Source: Mycobacteroides chelonae (GTDB lineage Bacteria; Actinomycetota; Actinomycetes; Mycobacteriales; Mycobacteriaceae). From it: a stretch of DNA of 64,000 nucleotides. The stretch lies in NCBI RefSeq assembly GCF_016767715.1, contig NZ_CP050145.1:558001-622000 (forward strand), read 5' to 3'. This document shows, piece after piece, positions 60,774-64,000 of the stretch. The first letter of the stretch is position 1. Every line of letters starts with the position of its first letter. A program made the position numbers and the translations under genes. The notes under the pieces were generated by a model, which was not told the DNA's origin, made no database searches, and saw only the letters and a list, made by a program, of their open reading frames with translations.

Positions 60774-62000
60774 GTGACATCGCCTCACCCCGCGGAGCCG
60801 AGCGGCCCGTCCGTGCTCCGTAGCGTTCCCTTCCTGCGGTTGTGGACAGGCACCACTGCCTCGGGTTTGGCGACCTGGATGTTGCCCATCGTGCTCGGAT
60901 TTGCGGTCCTCGACGGAACCTTGTCGGCAACCGCGCTAGGTCTGGTTCTCGCCGCCCGGACCGTCGGGTTCTTGGCGGCCGTCCCGCTGGGAGGCGTTCT
61001 CGCGGATCGCTATTCGCGACGTGGCGTGATCGCGGTGTCTTCGATGCTGGCAGCAGTGGGGCATCTGGTGATCGCGGGAGGTATCCACCACGTGATTGCG
61101 ATTCCGGCAGCGGCCGCGGTGCTGGCTGGGGCAGGGCAGGGTGCGTGCCGACCTTCCTACCAGGCATTGACCGCTGAGGTGGTCGCGGTGTCGCAGCGTC
61201 AGCAGGCGAATGCCGCCATCACCATTGCCGTGCGGGTGGTGACGCTCGTCGCGCCTGGGGTGGCGGCGTTGGCTGCCGCCCGGCTGGGGGTGGCCCCGCT
61301 GCTGATAGTTCTCGCGGGATTGTGGCTTCTGTCTGCGCTCGCACCGCCGGCGGGCCGTGGCCGAGCCGAGGTGGCTGGTTCAGGGTTCGCCGTGTTCAGC
61401 GACTTCGCCGATGGGTTCCGAGAGGCTCGCCGTCACCCGTGGTTCCTCGCGGGCCTGGCGGCGTTGACCGCGGTGATCGCGACCGGTTATTCGGCCACCG
61501 GGGTTGCGCTGCCGTTGGTAAGCCGTGACCGGTATGGGACTGAAGTGCTGTTAGCAAGCGCGACAACGGCATACGTCGCCGGAGCGCTTATCGGCGCGAT
61601 CTTTATCAGTCGCTGGCGCCCGCGTAACCAAGGCTGGGCGGCGCTCGCAGGCCTCGCGCTTTACAGCGCGGCACCGCTGAGCTTGATGCTGCCCGTGCCT
61701 CTGGCGATCGTGGTGATGGCCTACGTGATCACCGGTATGGGCATCGAGTTATTCAATGTTCCCTGGTTTACCGCCACCCAGCGCGAAGTCGAACCCGACA
61801 AGCTGGCCCGGGTGTCTTCTCTGGACTTTCTGCTGTCCTACGGTTTGGCGCCACTGGGCCTGGTGATCATCGCCCCGGCGATGGATCACTTCGGTAGCGC
61901 GCCGGTGCTGGCAGTGTGTGCGGCGGTTTGCTTGTTGGCGCCTGCCGCTGCGGCCTTGACGCCGAGCTCACGGCACTTTGGCCAGGCGCCTCGCTCCTGA
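60774..62000 (+). CDS. MFS transporter
   Basis: 408 residues from the GTG at 60774, with about 12 membrane helices. The major-facilitator loop 2-3 motif GGVLADRYSRRGVIAVSSM is clear. FLRLWTGTTASGLATWMLP at the N-terminus is typical of the enterobactin-exporter-like/DHA3 group of drug or siderophore exporters. Divergent from the PLP gene, with about 200 bp between them. An efflux or export role, possibly for a product of the adjacent biosynthetic genes, is plausible but unproven. Confidence 0.82.
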   Translation: MTSPHPAEPSGPSVLRSVPFLRLWTGTTASGLATWMLPIVLGFAVLDGTLSATALGLVLAARTVGFLAAVPLGGVLADRYSRRGVIAVSSMLAAVGHLVIAGGIHHVIAIPAAAAVLAGAGQGACRPSYQALTAEVVAVSQRQQANAAITIAVRVVTLVAPGVAALAAARLGVAPLLIVLAGLWLLSALAPPAGRGRAEVAGSGFAVFSDFADGFREARRHPWFLAGLAALTAVIATGYSATGVALPLVSRDRYGTEVLLASATTAYVAGALIGAIFISRWRPRNQGWAALAGLALYSAAPLSLMLPVPLAIVVMAYVITGMGIELFNVPWFTATQREVEPDKLARVSSLDFLLSYGLAPLGLVIIAPAMDHFGSAPVLAVCAAVCLLAPAAAALTPSSRHFGQAPRS

Positions 62001-62313
62001 GAGCAGTCGGTGCTCTGCAGTGAGTCGTGCCGAATGCCCCCGAAGTTCCTGAGACGAAGGTCACCGCGGCGGACGCTACCTCCCGGTGATTGCGGTCTGG
62101 TCTCCAAAACTGCAGGGCAATAACGAATTATCCGCTGTGGTTCGCGGTGTCGCGCCCACAGAAAACTACTGCTTCGTCAAGTCTTGGGAACTATTTCGGT
62201 CATCGAATCGACTGCTGTGTTAGTGGTCGCCGGTAGTCGGCGGCCGGGCGGTGAGACCGAAGGTGCCCATCCAATCGCCGAGAGGCGAGGGCTGAATCAG
62301 GAATAGGGAGTCG
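62001..62313. other. 313-bp promoter region of the isonitrile lipopeptide operon
   Basis: No gene found. The region is less GC-rich than its surroundings around 62118-62200 (AATAACGAATTATCC), which suits a promoter. A ribosome site AATAGGGAG precedes the ATG at 62314. No KstR, KstR2 or CIRCE-like motif and no 54-bp repeat is present. Confidence 0.6.
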
Positions 62314-63183
62314 ATGACGCTCAATGTGAAGGGCGAGGGACTGGGCACGCAGGTCACGGGGATCGATCCCGGGAACCTGGACGGAATCACCACACAGGAG
62401 ATCCGCGAACTCGTTTACCGGAACAAGCTCGTCGTCCTCAAGGATGTTCATCCCTCACCCGCGGAGTTCATCCAACTGGGGAGATTGATCGGGGAGATAG
62501 TGCCCTATTACGAGCCGGTGTATCACCACGAGGACCATCCGGAAATCTTTGTCTCGTCTACGGAAGAGGGACAAGGGGTTCCGCGAACCGGCGCATTCTG
62601 GCACGTCGATTACATGTTCATGCCGGAACCCTTCGCGTTCTCCATGGTGGTGCCATTGGCGGTGCCCGGGAGTGATCGGGGAACCTATTTCATCGATCTC
62701 AACAAGGTGTGGGAATCGTTGCCGAGCACGGTAAAGGACTCTGTGCGTGGGACGTTCAGCACACACACGCCCCGCCGCTACATCAAGATCCGGCCCAGTG
62801 ATGTCTACCGGCCCATCGGAGAAATCCTGGCCGAGATCGAAAGGGTCACACCGCCCCAGAAGTGGCCCACGGTGATCAAGCACCCGCAGACGGGGGAAGA
62901 GATCCTCTACATCTGCGAGGCCGGCACCGAGACGATCGAGGACGGGGATGGAAGGCTGCTCGATGCCGCGCTGCTTCAGCAGCTACTCGAAGAGTCGGGG
63001 CAGCTCGATCCCGACTACGCGTCACCGTTCATCCACGCCCAGCACTACGAGGTCGGGGATATTGTGCTGTGGGACAACAGAGCTCTTGTGCACCGCGCAA
63101 AGCATGGAACAGCGGCGGGCACGCTGACGACCCACCGCCTGACCATGCTGGACGGTCTTGAGACACCCGGATACGCGGCGTGA
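62314..63183 (+). CDS. Isonitrile-forming non-heme iron oxidase (Rv0097/ScoE type)
   Basis: 289-residue Fe(II)/2-oxoglutarate dioxygenase of the TauD fold. Characterised relatives (ScoE, Rv0097) oxidatively decarboxylate an N-carboxymethyl beta-amino fatty acid to the isonitrile. Predicted iron ligands are H97, D99 and H260, with R275 for 2-oxoglutarate. Substrate residues are Y65, Y66, Y70, K158 and R160. These equal ScoE H132, D134, H295, R310, Y96, Y97, Y101, K193 and R195 at near-constant offsets of 31-35, as I recall the ScoE structure work. It overlaps fcoT by 4 bp. First gene of the operon. Confidence 0.9.
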   Translation: MTLNVKGEGLGTQVTGIDPGNLDGITTQEIRELVYRNKLVVLKDVHPSPAEFIQLGRLIGEIVPYYEPVYHHEDHPEIFVSSTEEGQGVPRTGAFWHVDYMFMPEPFAFSMVVPLAVPGSDRGTYFIDLNKVWESLPSTVKDSVRGTFSTHTPRRYIKIRPSDVYRPIGEILAEIERVTPPQKWPTVIKHPQTGEEILYICEAGTETIEDGDGRLLDAALLQQLLEESGQLDPDYASPFIHAQHYEVGDIVLWDNRALVHRAKHGTAAGTLTTHRLTMLDGLETPGYAA

Positions 63184-63734
63184 GCGGGGTCGCGGCGACC
63201 CTGTCGGTACAGACCGGGCTGCCTTCCACCGGTATGGCCCCGATCGACGAGGATCTACTCGGCAGGGTGCTTGAGCCATATTCCTACAAGGGATGCCGCT
63301 ATCTGTCCGATGCCGAATACGGAATCACCTCGGACGCGGTGCATGCGCAGGGCAATTTCGCGATCAATGAGTCCGCCTATATCCGGAGCACGGGGCACTT
63401 CAACGCCGTCGAGTTGGTGCTGTGCTTCAACCAGCTGGCGTACTGTGCATTCGCTCAAGGTGTTGTCAACGACGATATCTGGGCATTCCGGGGCTGGTCG
63501 ATCGATGACTACTGCCAGAACCAACTCGCCAACATGCTGATCAAGAGCACATCGTCCCGGTTCCGGCGGCTGGTCAACGCGCAGCGGTTCTCCGCCCGCC
63601 TACAGGCCCGCAATTTCCACATCGTCGACCGGTCGTGGCGTTATCTCCAATTCCACAGCACCATCGAATTCTGGGACCAGGATGGCGGATCCGCGGCCGG
63701 AGAGTTCGAGCTCGCGGTCCTGAACATCCCGTAG
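63180..63734 (+). CDS. fcoT: FcoT, type III acyl thioesterase (Rv0098 type)
   Basis: 184-residue hot-dog protein closely matching M. tuberculosis FcoT (Rv0098). The residues reported as important there (Y33, Y66, N74) correspond to Y34 in LEPYSYKGCR, Y67 in ESAYIRS and N75 in HFNAVEL. In isonitrile lipopeptide clusters this family acts on the acyl-ACP thioester: Michael addition of glycine to the enoyl chain followed by thioester hydrolysis. GTG start overlapping the previous stop (GTGA) shows coupling. 28 bp to fadD10. Confidence 0.92.
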   Translation: MSGVAATLSVQTGLPSTGMAPIDEDLLGRVLEPYSYKGCRYLSDAEYGITSDAVHAQGNFAINESAYIRSTGHFNAVELVLCFNQLAYCAFAQGVVNDDIWAFRGWSIDDYCQNQLANMLIKSTSSRFRRLVNAQRFSARLQARNFHIVDRSWRYLQFHSTIEFWDQDGGSAAGEFELAVLNIP

Positions 63735-63762
63735 CCCCCGACAGGAAGCGTCTCCCTCTGCC

Positions 63763-64000
63763 ATGTCCGCGTCACCACCCACTGTTTGGGAACGAGTCCT
63801 CGAGCAGGCCCGTATCCGGCCAGATCTCATCGCCTTGCGCCGCAGTGACGGCACCGGTGCCGTGAGTTACGCAGAGCTCGTCGCCGAGGTCGGAGGGCTC
63901 GCCGCGGCCCTTCGGGCACAGTCGGTGATTCGGGGATCACGGGTTGTGGTGTTGTCGGACAACGGACCCCAGACGTACCTTTCGGTACTCGCGTGTGCGC
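63763..64000 (+). CDS. fadD10: FadD10-like fatty acyl-AMP ligase, 5' part only
   Basis: First 79 codons, running off the right edge. MSASPPTVWERVLEQARIRPD and then SYAELVAEVGGLAAALRAQ and GSRVVVLSDNGPQTYLSVLA are a standard ANL-superfamily N-terminus. Following fcoT, it corresponds to Rv0099 (FadD10), which loads a fatty acid as acyl-AMP onto the ACP Rv0100. The ATG at 63763 has AGGAAG 18 bp upstream. ACP and NRPS genes are expected just outside the window. Confidence 0.85.
   Translation, partial: MSASPPTVWERVLEQARIRPDLIALRRSDGTGAVSYAELVAEVGGLAAALRAQSVIRGSRVVVLSDNGPQTYLSVLACA

Overview
The window reads as chromosomal DNA of a rapidly growing mycobacterium, most likely of the Mycobacterium (Mycobacteroides) abscessus-chelonae group. 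This rests on high GC, actinobacterial GTG starts, close resemblance of most proteins to M. tuberculosis counterparts, and two M. tuberculosis-like neighbourhoods (Rv3534c-Rv3561 and Rv0435c-Rv0440). The species is an inference; the complete groEL2 (hsp65) at 56575-58200 would settle it. No tRNA, rRNA, CRISPR array, transposase or prophage was seen.

1-30895 is a steroid (cholesterol) catabolic region. The left part (fadD3, fadE30, ipdF, kstR2, fadA6, ipdC-ipdB-ipdA-echA20 and two SDR genes) serves rings C/D and carries three KstR2-type operators (AnCAAGnnCTTGnT) in its divergent promoters. The middle (two CYP125-type P450 genes, fadA5, fadE28-fadE29-chsH2-chsH1-ltp2, chsH3) removes the side chain. 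The right part (kstD, a second FAD steroid-dehydrogenase-like gene, hsaE-hsaG-hsaF) opens the rings and processes the ring A/B product. KstR-type operators (TAGAACnnGTT) lie at both P450 promoters and at kstD. Compared with M. tuberculosis, the places of fdxB and of the PPE63/PPE64 genes are taken by small secreted proteins, a DUF559 gene flanked by 54-bp repeats, an Ami1-type amidase and a membrane protein.

31318-36534 holds two tandem proline-rich EspI-like MinD/ParA-type ATPases with a 40-codon ORF between them and no ESX genes nearby. 36531-42630 is a complete Mrp cation/proton antiporter operon (A/B fused, C, D, E, F, G) on the minus strand. 42711-48008 is the AAA ATPase-pssA-psd-moeA2 block known from beside groEL2.

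48125-56228 is more mixed: HAD phosphatase, VOC protein, an MspA-family porin with a proline-rich secreted partner, two paralogous SDRs on either side of a DEAD/DEAH helicase, a TetR regulator, and a DUF417-ECF sigma-anti-sigma operon. groEL2 follows, with two CIRCE operators upstream and a very strong terminator downstream.

58342-62000 carries a proline-rich membrane protein, a PLP enzyme and an MFS transporter. From 62314 to the right edge starts a predicted isonitrile lipopeptide operon (Rv0097/ScoE-like oxidase, FcoT thioesterase, start of fadD10). The ScoE-like protein keeps every iron-, 2-oxoglutarate- and substrate-binding residue I could check.

The most notable non-genic signals are a 209-bp exactly identical tract shared by the two P450 genes (recent gene conversion) and a family of 54-bp palindromes at 6142, 7086, 46717 and 58270, with a looser relative at 51395.
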